A stretch of 64,000 bases of DNA from Nocardioides exalbidus (lineage in GTDB: Bacteria; Actinomycetota; Actinomycetes; Propionibacteriales; Nocardioidaceae), in the NCBI RefSeq assembly GCF_900105585.1, contig NZ_FNRT01000002.1, positions 2,666,001 to 2,730,000 on the forward strand, read 5' to 3'. Below the pieces are notes generated by a model. That model did no database searches. It saw nothing but the letters and a program-made list of their open reading frames with translations, and was not told the origin of the DNA. The translations under genes and the position numbers were made by a program. Of this stretch, positions 7,476 through 15,345 are shown piece by piece. Positions within the stretch are counted from its first letter, which is position 1. Each line of letters begins with the position of its first letter.

Positions 7476-8882
7476 TCACGACCCCTCCGCGGGGTCCCGG
7501 GGGAGGAGCGCACCGGGGTTCAGCAGGCCGAGCGGGTCGAGGGTCGCCTTGATCGCGTGCGACACCGCGAGCACGTCCGGGCCGACCTGGGCGGCGAGCC
7601 CGCGGGTCTTGGTGCGGCCGACCCCGTGCTCGCCGGTGACGGTGCCGCCGAAGGTCGTCGCGAGCGCCATGAGGTCGTCGAAGGCGAGCCAGGCGCGGTC
7701 GCGCGCGGCCGCGTCGCCGGGCGGGTAGACGATCCCGGGATGCAGGTTGCCGTCGCCGGCGTGGGCGACGACGGGGATCTCGAGGTCGTGGCGGACGGCA
7801 ATGGCGCTGATCTCGGCGAGCACCTCCGGGAGCCGGTCGACCGGCACGCAGATGTCCTCGGCGAGGAGGGTGCCGCGCGCCTCGGTCGCGTCGCCGGCGC
7901 TGCGGCGCGCGTCGACGAACATCAGTCCCTCGTCGGCGTCGTCGGTGGTGGCGACCTCCGTCGCGCCGGCCTCCTCGCACAGCGCCTCGACGGTCGCGAT
8001 CTCCTCGGCGCGGGAGCGGCCCGGTGCGTCGGACTGCACGATGAGCAGGGCGCCGGCCTCGCGGTCGAGGCCGCGCGGAGAGTGGTCCTCGACGGCGTTG
8101 ATCGAGACCCGGTCCATCAGCTCGAGCATCGCGGGACGGACCGTGCGCCCGATGCGGGTGACGGCGGTGCCGGCGGAGACGAGGTCGGGGAAGCTCGCCA
8201 CGAGGGTCGAGACCTCGCCCTGCTGGGGGACCAGGCGCAGCACGGCGCCGGTCACCACGCCAAGGGTGCCCTCGCTGCCGACGAAGAGCTGGCGGAGGTT
8301 CAGCCCGGCGACGTCCTTCATGGTCTCGCCGCCGAGCCGGAGCAGCCGGCCGTCGGCGAGGACGACGTCGAGGCCGAGGACGTAGTCAGCGGTCACGCCG
8401 TACTTCACGCAGCACAGGCCACCGGCGTTGGTCGCGATGTTCCCGCCGATGGTGGAGATCCGGTAGGAGCCGGGGTCGGGCGGGTACCAGAGCCCGTGGC
8501 CCGCGGCGGCCTCCTTGACGGAGATGTTGAGGGCGCCGGGCTCGACGTGCGCGACCCGGCGGTCGGGGTCGACGCGGATGCCGCTCATCCGTTCGAGGGT
8601 CAGCACCAGGCAACCGTCGACGGCGGTCGCGCCGCCGGACAGGGAGGTGCCGGCACCGCGGGGCACGACCGGTACGCGGTGCTCGGTGGCCCACCGCAGC
8701 GCGACCTGGACCTGCTCGGTGCTCTCGGCACGTACGACGGCGCACGGCATGCCGGCGGCCAGGTCCTCGAACCGGTCGTGGCGGTACTTCTCGACGCGCA
8801 CGGCGTCGGTGACGACGACCCCGGCGGGGAGGGCGGAGACCAGGGCGTCGACCGCGGACCGGGCGGTGGCGGTGACGGACAT
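7476..8882 (-). CDS. FAD-linked oxidase, GlcD/D-lactate dehydrogenase family
   Basis: A 468-residue flavoprotein. The N-terminal PCMH FAD-binding domain includes VPRGAGTSLSGGATAVDG and the NIATNAGGLCCVKYG segment; the C-terminal FAD-oxidase domain ends with GEHGVGRTKTRGL, containing the conserved active-site His. Family members oxidise 2-hydroxyacids (glycolate, D-lactate, D-2-hydroxyglutarate). There is no separate GlcE or Fe-S GlcF partner nearby, so it probably passes electrons to quinone or another acceptor as a single-chain enzyme. It lies 109 bases after the ABC substrate-binding gene and 84 bases before the aldehyde dehydrogenase; a 2-hydroxyacid from the aldehyde dehydrogenase is a possible substrate. 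Confidence 0.88.
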   Translation of the reverse strand: MSVTATARSAVDALVSALPAGVVVTDAVRVEKYRHDRFEDLAAGMPCAVVRAESTEQVQVALRWATEHRVPVVPRGAGTSLSGGATAVDGCLVLTLERMSGIRVDPDRRVAHVEPGALNISVKEAAAGHGLWYPPDPGSYRISTIGGNIATNAGGLCCVKYGVTADYVLGLDVVLADGRLLRLGGETMKDVAGLNLRQLFVGSEGTLGVVTGAVLRLVPQQGEVSTLVASFPDLVSAGTAVTRIGRTVRPAMLELMDRVSINAVEDHSPRGLDREAGALLIVQSDAPGRSRAEEIATVEALCEEAGATEVATTDDADEGLMFVDARRSAGDATEARGTLLAEDICVPVDRLPEVLAEISAIAVRHDLEIPVVAHAGDGNLHPGIVYPPGDAAARDRAWLAFDDLMALATTFGGTVTGEHGVGRTKTRGLAAQVGPDVLAVSHAIKATLDPLGLLNPGALLPRDPAEGS

Positions 8883-8991
8883 GGGGTCGCTCCTGATCTC
8901 GTGCCAGCGGGGGTGACAGGTGTCGGGACGTGCGGTGCCGCCGCGGCGGCGGGTGGAGGTGCACCCGCCGCCACGGGGAGTCGCGCCGGGA

Positions 8992-10119
8992 TCAGCCCTG
9001 GTCGGGGTTGTCCTTGAGGTAGTCGGTCGCCCACGAGGTGAGGTCGAGGCCCTTCATGGCCTCCTCGGTGACCGAGGTGTCGACGATGGTCGAGTAGTCG
9101 ACGTCGTCCTCGAGGATGTTGTACTTGCGCAGCCAGTCGTAGACCTCCTTGACCTCGGCGTCGGAGAGCACGCCGGGGGTGTCGGTGTCGGCGCCGGGCG
9201 CCGCGCAGATCGAGAAGAAGTTCTGGTTCCAGTCGGCCTGGTCGGCGAGCTGCTCGTCGTACTTGTCGGCGGGCGGGGCGACGTTGGAGAAGACGTCCCA
9301 GTGGTCGGCGACCACGCGCTCGGGGTCGTCGGCGCCGATCTGGCAGCCCTTGTAGAAGTTGCGCATGTAGGCCACGAGCGCGTCGTGCTTGGTGTCGAGC
9401 ACCTCCTGCGTCGTGGTCTGCAGCATCATCCCGGGGAGGTCGGACATGGCCGCCTCGACCGGCTGGAGCGGCGCGTCGGTCAGCGCGGAGATGCTCTGCC
9501 ACATGCCCTCCCAGCCGGCGATCGCGTCGACCGTGCCGGAGTTGAGCGCCTCGGCCATCGGCGCGCCCACGCCGATCGGGAGGATCTTGACGTCCTTGTC
9601 CGGGTCGAGCCCGACCTCGGCCAGCGAGCCGCGGACCATCATGTCGGAGGCCGATCCGAGGGCCAGGACGCCGATCTTCTTGCCCTTGAGGTCCGCGGCG
9701 GTCTCGATGCCGCTGCCCTCGGGGGCGACCATCAGGTAGGCCGGGCCGTTGAGGAAGCCGATGATGCGCAGGTCCGGGTCGAGCTTCGCGGCGGCGTACG
9801 CCGTCGGGGCGGAGCCCTGCGCCATGTCGACCTTGCCGGCGCTGAGCAGCTGGAGGCCGGCCGCCGCGCTCTGCGCAACGTCCCACTTGAGGGTGTAGCC
9901 GTCCGCCTTGTCCCAGCCCTCCTGGATCTGGACCGAGCCCCACGGGGCGCCCGACGGGCCGTTGGACGGGTCGCCGTTCACCCCGGAGAGGGAGGTGGTG
10001 CCATCGGCGTTGGCCTCGTCGCCGCCACCGCCACAGGCGGCGAGGGACACGGAGGCGATCGAGAGCACGAGCGCCGTGGCCAGGCCGCGCCGGGCGCGGC
10101 GGGTGGTGGAGAGGGTCAT
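8992..10119 (-). CDS. ABC transporter substrate-binding lipoprotein (NMT1/SsuA/TauA type)
   Basis: A 375-residue lipoprotein. The signal peptide ends in a clear lipobox (VSLAACGGGG) for acylation at Cys and anchoring outside the membrane. The mature part is a periplasmic-binding fold of the NMT1/SsuA family, with features such as DMAQGSAPTAYAAAKL and LKGKKIGVLALGSASD. Family substrates include sulfonates, taurine, thiamine precursors and aromatic acids, so the ligand cannot be read from sequence. It works with the permease and ATPase upstream. The gene lies 145 bases after the permease, a gap with a short G/C hairpin (about 10161-10174) that could tune expression. Confidence 0.9.
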   Translation of the reverse strand: MTLSTTRRARRGLATALVLSIASVSLAACGGGGDEANADGTTSLSGVNGDPSNGPSGAPWGSVQIQEGWDKADGYTLKWDVAQSAAAGLQLLSAGKVDMAQGSAPTAYAAAKLDPDLRIIGFLNGPAYLMVAPEGSGIETAADLKGKKIGVLALGSASDMMVRGSLAEVGLDPDKDVKILPIGVGAPMAEALNSGTVDAIAGWEGMWQSISALTDAPLQPVEAAMSDLPGMMLQTTTQEVLDTKHDALVAYMRNFYKGCQIGADDPERVVADHWDVFSNVAPPADKYDEQLADQADWNQNFFSICAAPGADTDTPGVLSDAEVKEVYDWLRKYNILEDDVDYSTIVDTSVTEEAMKGLDLTSWATDYLKDNPDQG

Positions 10120-10264
10120 GGTCGTGAGACTTCCTGTGATGTGGGTAGGACCCGAGAGGCGCCCGCGTGCGGGCAGGGCTGACCAGCCGGACGCCGGACG
10201 AGCGGTGGTGAGTGCTCGCCGGTGCCCGCCTTCGCGGTCGGACGTGCTGGTGGTCGGGCGTCCG

Positions 10265-11122
10265 CTACTTCGGGACGATCGACCGGGGCATCACCTTGTG
10301 GAGGATGCTGACGGCCAGGTGGAGGATCGCTCCCGCCACGGCCAGGACGATGAGGACGGCGTAGACCGCGGCCGAGTCGCCGTAGGCGGCTCGCTCGGTG
10401 ATGACGCGGCCGAGGCCGTACTCGGTGCCGACGATCTCGGCGGTGATGACGCCCAGCAGGGCGCCGACCACGGCGATGTCGAGGGCGGGGAAGACGTACG
10501 ACATCGCGCGGGGGAGCCGCAGGTGGCGCAGCTCCTGGCGCTTGCTGGCGCCGATCGAGCGCATCAGGTTGTGCTCGTCGGGGTCCACGTCGAGGAGGCC
10601 GGCCATGGTCGCGCTGATGACCGGGAAGAAGGCGAGCGAGGTGCCGATGATGATCTTCGGTCCGTCGCCGTAGCCGAGCCAGACCACGAAGAGCGGCGCG
10701 ACCGCGATCTTCGGGAAGGCCTGGAAGGCGAGGATGTAGGGGTAGACGGCCGTCTTGACCGAGGCGATGAAGGCCATGATCGAGCCGCCCACGATGCCGA
10801 GCACGAGGCCGATCGCGAAGCTCCACAGCGTGCCGCGGGCGCTGGACATGATGTCCTCGTTCCACACGCCGCCGAACAGGTAGCTCCTGAGCGCGTCCCA
10901 CACGTCGGCAGGCGCCGGCACGATCAGCGCGGACACCATGTCGTTGGAGGTGGTGTACCACCAGGCCAGGAACACGATCGCGGGGACGATCAGCCGGAGG
11001 CCGAGGTTCTTGGCGAGGACGCCGGCCCGGCTGGGCGTGGGCAGCACGTCGGGCTGGGCCTTGCGGCTCTTCGGTCCCTTGCCCTCGTCGAGGGTGGACG
11101 TGGGCTCTGCGGTCATCGTCAT
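10265..11122 (-). CDS. ABC transporter permease (SsuC/TauC type)
   Basis: A 285-residue inner-membrane permease with about six helices and the cytoplasmic EAA loop (SIGASKRQELRHLRLPRAMSY) that docks the ATPase. An N-terminal cytoplasmic tail of about 35 polar residues precedes the first helix. ATG 11122 overlaps the ATPase stop as ATGA. Belongs to the BPD_transp_1 family used for sulfonate, taurine and related uptake. Confidence 0.92.
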   Translation of the reverse strand: MTMTAEPTSTLDEGKGPKSRKAQPDVLPTPSRAGVLAKNLGLRLIVPAIVFLAWWYTTSNDMVSALIVPAPADVWDALRSYLFGGVWNEDIMSSARGTLWSFAIGLVLGIVGGSIMAFIASVKTAVYPYILAFQAFPKIAVAPLFVVWLGYGDGPKIIIGTSLAFFPVISATMAGLLDVDPDEHNLMRSIGASKRQELRHLRLPRAMSYVFPALDIAVVGALLGVITAEIVGTEYGLGRVITERAAYGDSAAVYAVLIVLAVAGAILHLAVSILHKVMPRSIVPK

Positions 11123-11952
11123 GCGGACTCACCTCCGAGGGCGCCGGCCTTGCTGAAGTGGGAGCGGATGGTCGAGACCATCTCGAAGAACTGCGGGTCG
11201 GTGCGCAGTGCGGACGTGCGCGGACGGGGCAGGTCGATGTCGACGACGGCCTCGATGCGGCCCGGTCGCGGCGCCATCACGGCGACGCGGTCGGAGAGGT
11301 AGACCGCCTCGCTGATGTTGTGGGTCACGAAGATGACCGTCTTGGGGTGGCTGGTCCACAGGCGCAGGAGCTCGTCGTGCAGCACCTCGCGGGTGAACTC
11401 GTCGAGCGCGGAGAACGGCTCGTCCATGAGCAGCACCTTGGGCTCGCCGGCCAGGGCACGTGCGATCGAGACGCGCTGCTGCATGCCGCCGGACAGCTCG
11501 CCGGGATAGCGGTCCTTGAAGTCCGCCAGGCCGATGAACTCCAGCAGCTCGGCTGCCCGCTGGCGGGTCTCCTTCGTGAGCGTGCCGGCGATCTTCGCGG
11601 GCAGCAGGACGTTCTGCTCGACGGTGTACCACTTGAGCAGCGCCGCCTTCTGGAACACCACGGACACCTGGGGGTCGGGCTTCCGGACCGTGCGCTCGCC
11701 GACGACGATCCGCCCGCCGGTGGCGTGGTCGAGACCGGCGACGAGCTTCAGCAGGGTGGTCTTGCCGCAACCGCTGGGGCCGACGAGGCTGACGAACTCA
11801 CCAGGCTTGACGACGAGCTCGGTGGGGCGGAGGGCCTCCACCGGCGACGCGCCGCGGCGCAGGTAGGTCTTGGCCGCTGAGTCGATCGCGATCTGCTCGG
11901 CGCCGCCCACGTGCGGGTGGGCGAGGAGCTTCTCGGGTGGTGCAGAGACCAT
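11119..11952 (-). CDS. ABC transporter ATP-binding protein (SsuB/TauB type)
   Basis: A 277-residue ATPase with Walker A GPSGCGKTT, signature LSGGMQQR, Walker B VLLMDEPFSALD and the switch His (VTHNISEA). It energises the importer formed with the next two genes. It is the first gene of the long minus-strand operon and has a 95-base leader that carries the shared 13-bp operator and a perfect CRP-like site (12021-12082). Confidence 0.93.
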   Translation of the reverse strand: MVSAPPEKLLAHPHVGGAEQIAIDSAAKTYLRRGASPVEALRPTELVVKPGEFVSLVGPSGCGKTTLLKLVAGLDHATGGRIVVGERTVRKPDPQVSVVFQKAALLKWYTVEQNVLLPAKIAGTLTKETRQRAAELLEFIGLADFKDRYPGELSGGMQQRVSIARALAGEPKVLLMDEPFSALDEFTREVLHDELLRLWTSHPKTVIFVTHNISEAVYLSDRVAVMAPRPGRIEAVVDIDLPRPRTSALRTDPQFFEMVSTIRSHFSKAGALGGESA

Positions 11953-12020
11953 CAGGACTCCGTTTCATCGAGGGGTGTGACCGGGTGGTGTCCGCGACGG
12001 GTGCATCGGTGGTGCGGGGG

Positions 12021-12082
12021 TGTGATCGCGGTCACAGCTCGGTTCGGGCAACATCTTGTTGGGTGAATCGGCAACATGTCAA
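12021..12082 (-). promoter_or_regulatory. Promoter of the ABC/transketolase operon with shared operator and CRP-like site
   Basis: Read on the minus strand: -35 TTGACA (12082-12077), an 18-base spacer, -10 CAAGAT (12058-12053). The 13-bp palindrome CAACA-TCT-TGTTG (12049-12061) covers the -10. TGTGA-TCGCGG-TCACA (12021-12036) is a perfect CRP/GlxR-type site centred about +18. The promoter at 15270 has the same elements with the same spacing and shares TTGACATG, CGATTCAC and ATGTTG. Binding proteins are inferred: the TetR at 29976 and a CRP-family protein encoded elsewhere. Confidence 0.7.
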
Positions 12083-12112
12083 TGGATGAGGCGGGGTGTT
12101 TTGGGGTGGTCG

Positions 12113-13720
12113 TCACACGAACGATCCCGGCACGTCGTAGGGGTCGACCTGGACGTCGATGAGGACCGGGCGGTCGCGCTCGGCCAGGGTCGACAGCGCG
12201 GCCTCGAGGTCCTCCAGCGAGCGCACCGTGAGGCCGCGCGCACCGAGTGAGTCGGCCGCGGGTGCGAAGTCGGGCCAGTCGAAGGTGGAGATCGCGGGGT
12301 CGATGCCCTTGTTGACCAGCTGCACGTGCTCGGCGCCGTAGGCCTTGTCGTTGACGACGACCAGCACGAGGTCGGTGCCGGCCCGTACGGCCGTGTTGAG
12401 CTCGTTGAGTCCGGCGCTCATGAAGCCGCCGTCGCCCACCACGGCCAGCACCGGTCGCCCGGGCGCGCCGGCGTACGCGCCGATCGCGTTGCCCAGGCCC
12501 AGGCCGATGGAGGCGAAGCTGCAGGTGTGGACGTAGGCCGACGGGTGCGGCGCGCCGAGCTCGGCGTAGGCGGTGAGGATGAAGCGGCCGTCGTCGATGA
12601 CGAGGGTGCGCTCGGCCGGGAAGGCCTCGTCGATGCGCCGCAGCACGGCGACGACGTCGAGCCCGCCGGTCCTCGTGGAACGCAGCGCGGGGCGCGGGTC
12701 CTTGAGGGCGAGGGCGAGCGTGTCGTCGGCGAAGCCGGTGGGGGAGTGCTCGATCTCGTCGAGGAGCTCGACGAGCGCGTCGGCCACGGCACCGGCGTCG
12801 CCGACCACGCCGACGTCCGCGGACGACCACAGGTCGGGGCGGCCGGCGTCGGTGTCGACGTGGATGACCCGCTTGCCCTGGAGCAGCGAGCCCTCGGCCG
12901 TCGTGAAGTCGTTGAGCGCCGCTCCGAACGCGACCACGCAGTCCGCGCGGTCCAACGTGGCGAGCGCGGTCTCGTGGGAGAGCGTGCCGCAGATGCCGAG
13001 GTCGTGCTGGTGGCCGGAGAACAGCCCCTTGCCGCGCAGCGACGTCGCCAGCGGCGCACCGATGCGTTCTGCCAGGGCGACCAGCTGGTCGCGAGCGTGC
13101 CGGGCGCCGCGACCGCCGAGCACGACGGGACGGCGGGCCGAGGCGAGGATGCCGGCGGCCTCCTCGAGCGCGTCCTGGTCGGGGCGCGTACGACGATGGC
13201 GCACCGAGGCGGGCGGCACGGGGGTGTAGTCGACCTCGGTCCACTGGAAGGTGATCGGGATGTTCAGCACGATCGGCCGCGACTCGGCCCAGGCCCGGCG
13301 CAGCGCGCGGGCGAGGTCGACTGCGACGTTCTCCGGGGTGGTCGCCGGCTCCCAGCCGGCGCCGCTCACCTGCACGACGCTGTGCTGGTCGATGCTCTGG
13401 AGGTGGCCGCGGACCTCGGGGTCGGTGTCGCCGGCGATGACCAGGACGGGCATCCGGGCGCGGGTGGCGTCGACCAGCGCGGTCAGGGCGTTGGTGAGTG
13501 CCGGGCCGTGGGTCACGGTGGCGACCCCGACCCGGTCGGCGGTCGAGGCGTAGCCGGTCGCGGCGAGCACGCCGGCACCCTCGTGGGCGGCGGCGACGTA
13601 GTGCCCGCCCGCGCTCTCCCACGCCTGGATGAAGTAGAGGTTGGCGTCGCCGAGGACACCGAAGACGTCGGTGATGCCCTGGTCGGCCATCGCCCGGGCC
13701 AGCGCCTGGTGGTAGTACAT
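12113..13720 (-). CDS. ThDP-dependent enzyme, acetolactate-synthase/benzoylformate-decarboxylase-like
   Basis: A 535-residue three-domain ThDP enzyme. It has the N-terminal ThDP-activating Glu region (AAHEGAGVLAATGYA), a central transhydrogenase-like domain, and the C-terminal cofactor motif GDGGFMSAG with Asn in VVVNDKAYG. The family includes acetolactate synthase, glyoxylate carboligase, benzaldehyde lyase and sulfoacetaldehyde acetyltransferase; the sequence alone does not choose between them. Start ATG 13720 is used because GGAAGGA lies just upstream; an upstream extension to 13792 would run through the 17-bp palindrome. It faces the cupin gene across a 208-base divergent promoter. Confidence 0.87.
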   Translation of the reverse strand: MYYHQALARAMADQGITDVFGVLGDANLYFIQAWESAGGHYVAAAHEGAGVLAATGYASTADRVGVATVTHGPALTNALTALVDATRARMPVLVIAGDTDPEVRGHLQSIDQHSVVQVSGAGWEPATTPENVAVDLARALRRAWAESRPIVLNIPITFQWTEVDYTPVPPASVRHRRTRPDQDALEEAAGILASARRPVVLGGRGARHARDQLVALAERIGAPLATSLRGKGLFSGHQHDLGICGTLSHETALATLDRADCVVAFGAALNDFTTAEGSLLQGKRVIHVDTDAGRPDLWSSADVGVVGDAGAVADALVELLDEIEHSPTGFADDTLALALKDPRPALRSTRTGGLDVVAVLRRIDEAFPAERTLVIDDGRFILTAYAELGAPHPSAYVHTCSFASIGLGLGNAIGAYAGAPGRPVLAVVGDGGFMSAGLNELNTAVRAGTDLVLVVVNDKAYGAEHVQLVNKGIDPAISTFDWPDFAPAADSLGARGLTVRSLEDLEAALSTLAERDRPVLIDVQVDPYDVPGSFV

Positions 13721-13772
13721 CTCGGTCCTTCCGGCGGCAGAGGCATCTGTGGTAGAAGTGATGCTCGCCACA

Positions 13773-13789
13773 CACAACAGGCTGTTGTG
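13773..13789. promoter_or_regulatory. 17-bp perfect palindrome in a divergent promoter
   Basis: CACAACAG-G-CTGTTGTG is an exact 8-bp inverted repeat with a one-base centre, between the ThDP enzyme (start 13720) and the cupin (start 13929). On the minus strand it falls between a TTGACG -35 candidate (about 13803) and a weak -10. Shape and length fit a dimeric repressor such as a GntR/FCD protein. It differs from both the CRACA-N3-TGTYG and the TTGGATCCAA sites. Confidence 0.6.
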
Positions 13790-13928
13790 CAATTCGTCAA
13801 GGTGTCATTCGAAAATCGGATACCCCCCTCCACTGGTGACATGGGTCATCCGCGTGGCGGTCCACTGCACATGCCGGAGAGCTGATCGAGAACGTCTCGA
13901 GAGCCGACCCCGAAGGAGAACGAAGCCC

Positions 13929-14471
13929 GTGAGCACCGCCGCACCCTCCGCCCGACCCGACCAGGACGCCGTCCCCTACGCCGGGGACCCGCTGCCGTTC
14001 GTCGTCGACGACCTCGTCGTCGGGGGCGCCCTCCACGAGGACGTCGACGAGCGGCTCTGGGTGCCCCAGGCGCCCGGGGTGGACTTCCGTCCACTGCTGC
14101 TCAACGTCACCCAGGGCTACTGGGTCAACATCCTGCGGGTGCGCCGCTCGGGCATCCTGTCGCGCCACCGCCACGCCGGCCCGGTCCATGCGCTGACCCT
14201 CATGGGCCGCTGGCACTACCTCGAGCACGACTGGTGGGCCGAGCAGGGGTCGTACGCCTTCGAGCCGCCGGGTGACATCCACACGCTCGAGGTGCCCGAC
14301 GACTGCGTCGAGATGCGCACGCTGTTCCACGTCTCGGGTGCCTACATCTACGTCGACGTCGACGGCACTCCCGTCGGGGTCGAGGACGTCTTCTCCAAGC
14401 TCACCGCCGCCCGCACCCACTACGAGTCCACCGGCCTGGGCCTCGACGCTGTCGACGCCCTCGTCCGCTGA
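13929..14471 (+). CDS. Cupin, 2,4'-dihydroxyacetophenone-dioxygenase-like
   Basis: A 180-residue single-cupin protein resembling the 2,4'-dihydroxyacetophenone dioxygenase family, mononuclear-iron enzymes that cleave a C-C bond next to a carbonyl. The metal-binding region is SRHRHAGPVHALTLMGRWHY, with further conserved residues in FEPPGDIHTLEVPDDC. The GTG start at 13929 has AAGGAG upstream. It is the first plus-strand gene of the cluster, 28 bases before the frameshifted SDR. If the assignment holds, it would cleave a hydroxyketone or diketone. Family placement is moderately sure; substrate unknown. Confidence 0.75.
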   Translation: MSTAAPSARPDQDAVPYAGDPLPFVVDDLVVGGALHEDVDERLWVPQAPGVDFRPLLLNVTQGYWVNILRVRRSGILSRHRHAGPVHALTLMGRWHYLEHDWWAEQGSYAFEPPGDIHTLEVPDDCVEMRTLFHVSGAYIYVDVDGTPVGVEDVFSKLTAARTHYESTGLGLDAVDALVR

Positions 14472-14499
14472 CCCCCGATCCCTGAACTGGAGCACCCGC

Positions 14500-15266
14500 A
14501 TGACCGACCGACTGAAGAACAAGACCGTCCTGGTGACCGGCGCCCTCGGGGGATCGGGTCGGCGACCGTCGCCCTCGCTGCCCGCGAGGGGGCCGGCACC
14601 GTGGTGCTGGCCGACCTCGACGAGGCGCGCGTCGAGGCGGCCGCCGCCGCTCTGCGCCAGTCCGGTGTCGGTGCCGTCGGCGCTGTGCTCGACGTGGCCT
14701 CCGAGCCGTCCTGGCAGGCCCTCGTCGCGCGGCTCGAGGCCGAGGTCGGGGGCGTGGACGCGCTCGTCAACAACGCCGGCATCACCAACCGGTTCGGTGT
14801 CCTGGAGACCGCCCTCGAGGACTGGGACCGCGTGATCGGCGTCAATCTCACCGGCGTGTTCCTCGGCATGAAGCACGCGGGCCGGTCGATGGTCGGCAAC
14901 CGCGGCGGGAGCATCGTCAACATCGCCTCGTTCGCGTCCTACACCGGCTACCGCGCGGCGTCGTACGCCGCCTCCAAGTGGGCCGTGCGCGGGCTGACGC
15001 AGACTGCCGCCGACGAGCTGGGTGCGCGCGGGGTGCGGGTCAACTCGGTGTCGCCGGGCTTCGTGCCGACCCCACTGACGGAGAACGCGCCGAACCTCGT
15101 GCGCTCGTTCAGTGACGCCACGCCTCTCGGTCGCACGTGCGAGCCGGCGGACATCGCGGCTGCGGTGGTCTACCTCGCGAGCGACGAGTCGTCCTACGTC
15201 TGCGGGCACGACCTGCTGGTCGACGGCGGCTTCATGTCGAACACGATCCGGGACGTGAGGGCGTAG
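14500..15266 (+). pseudogene. Short-chain dehydrogenase/reductase broken by a one-base frameshift
   Basis: ATG 14500 begins MTDRLKNKTVLVTGALGG, a normal SDR start, but the frame is lost in the glycine-rich cofactor loop. The next frame continues as IGSATVALAAREGAGTVVLA and runs to TAG 15266 through NNAG, the YAASK catalytic motif and a normal C-terminus. The break lies at a run of five G (14548-14552); a sixth G would restore a 255-residue enzyme, and the total length of 767 is one base short of a codon multiple. It is either a true recent mutation or a homopolymer sequencing error; all downstream residues look well conserved, favouring an error or very recent loss. An internal GTG at 14601 would lack the NAD loop. 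Confidence 0.85.
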
Positions 15267-15269
15267 CCG

Positions 15270-15328
15270 TTGACATGGCGACGATTCACTCGTCACTATG
15301 TTGACCCAATCGCGTGACACCCGTCACA
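15270..15328 (+). promoter_or_regulatory. Promoter of the thiolase operon with shared operator and CRP-like site
   Basis: -35 TTGACA (15270-15275), 18-base spacer, -10 CACTAT (15294-15299). The 13-bp operator lies on the opposite strand over the -10 (15291-15303, CAACA-TAG-TGACG, one half-site mismatch). CGTGA-CACCCG-TCACA (15313-15328) resembles a CRP site centred near +15. The layout matches the ABC-operon promoter at 12021-12082. Confidence 0.7.
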
Positions 15329-15345
15329 GCAGGTGAGGAGAGCGC

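Noticed and set aside
5076-9017. Very long plus-strand open frame (over 1300 codons) across the minus-strand operon
   Set aside because: It is antisense to five genes with clear family motifs, has biased Arg/Gly/Asp-rich composition and no recognisable domain; a GC-rich shadow.
10161-10174. G/C hairpin between permease and binding-protein genes as a terminator
   Set aside because: Stem is only five to six bases with no T-run and lies inside a co-directional operon; at most an attenuator or mRNA-stability element.
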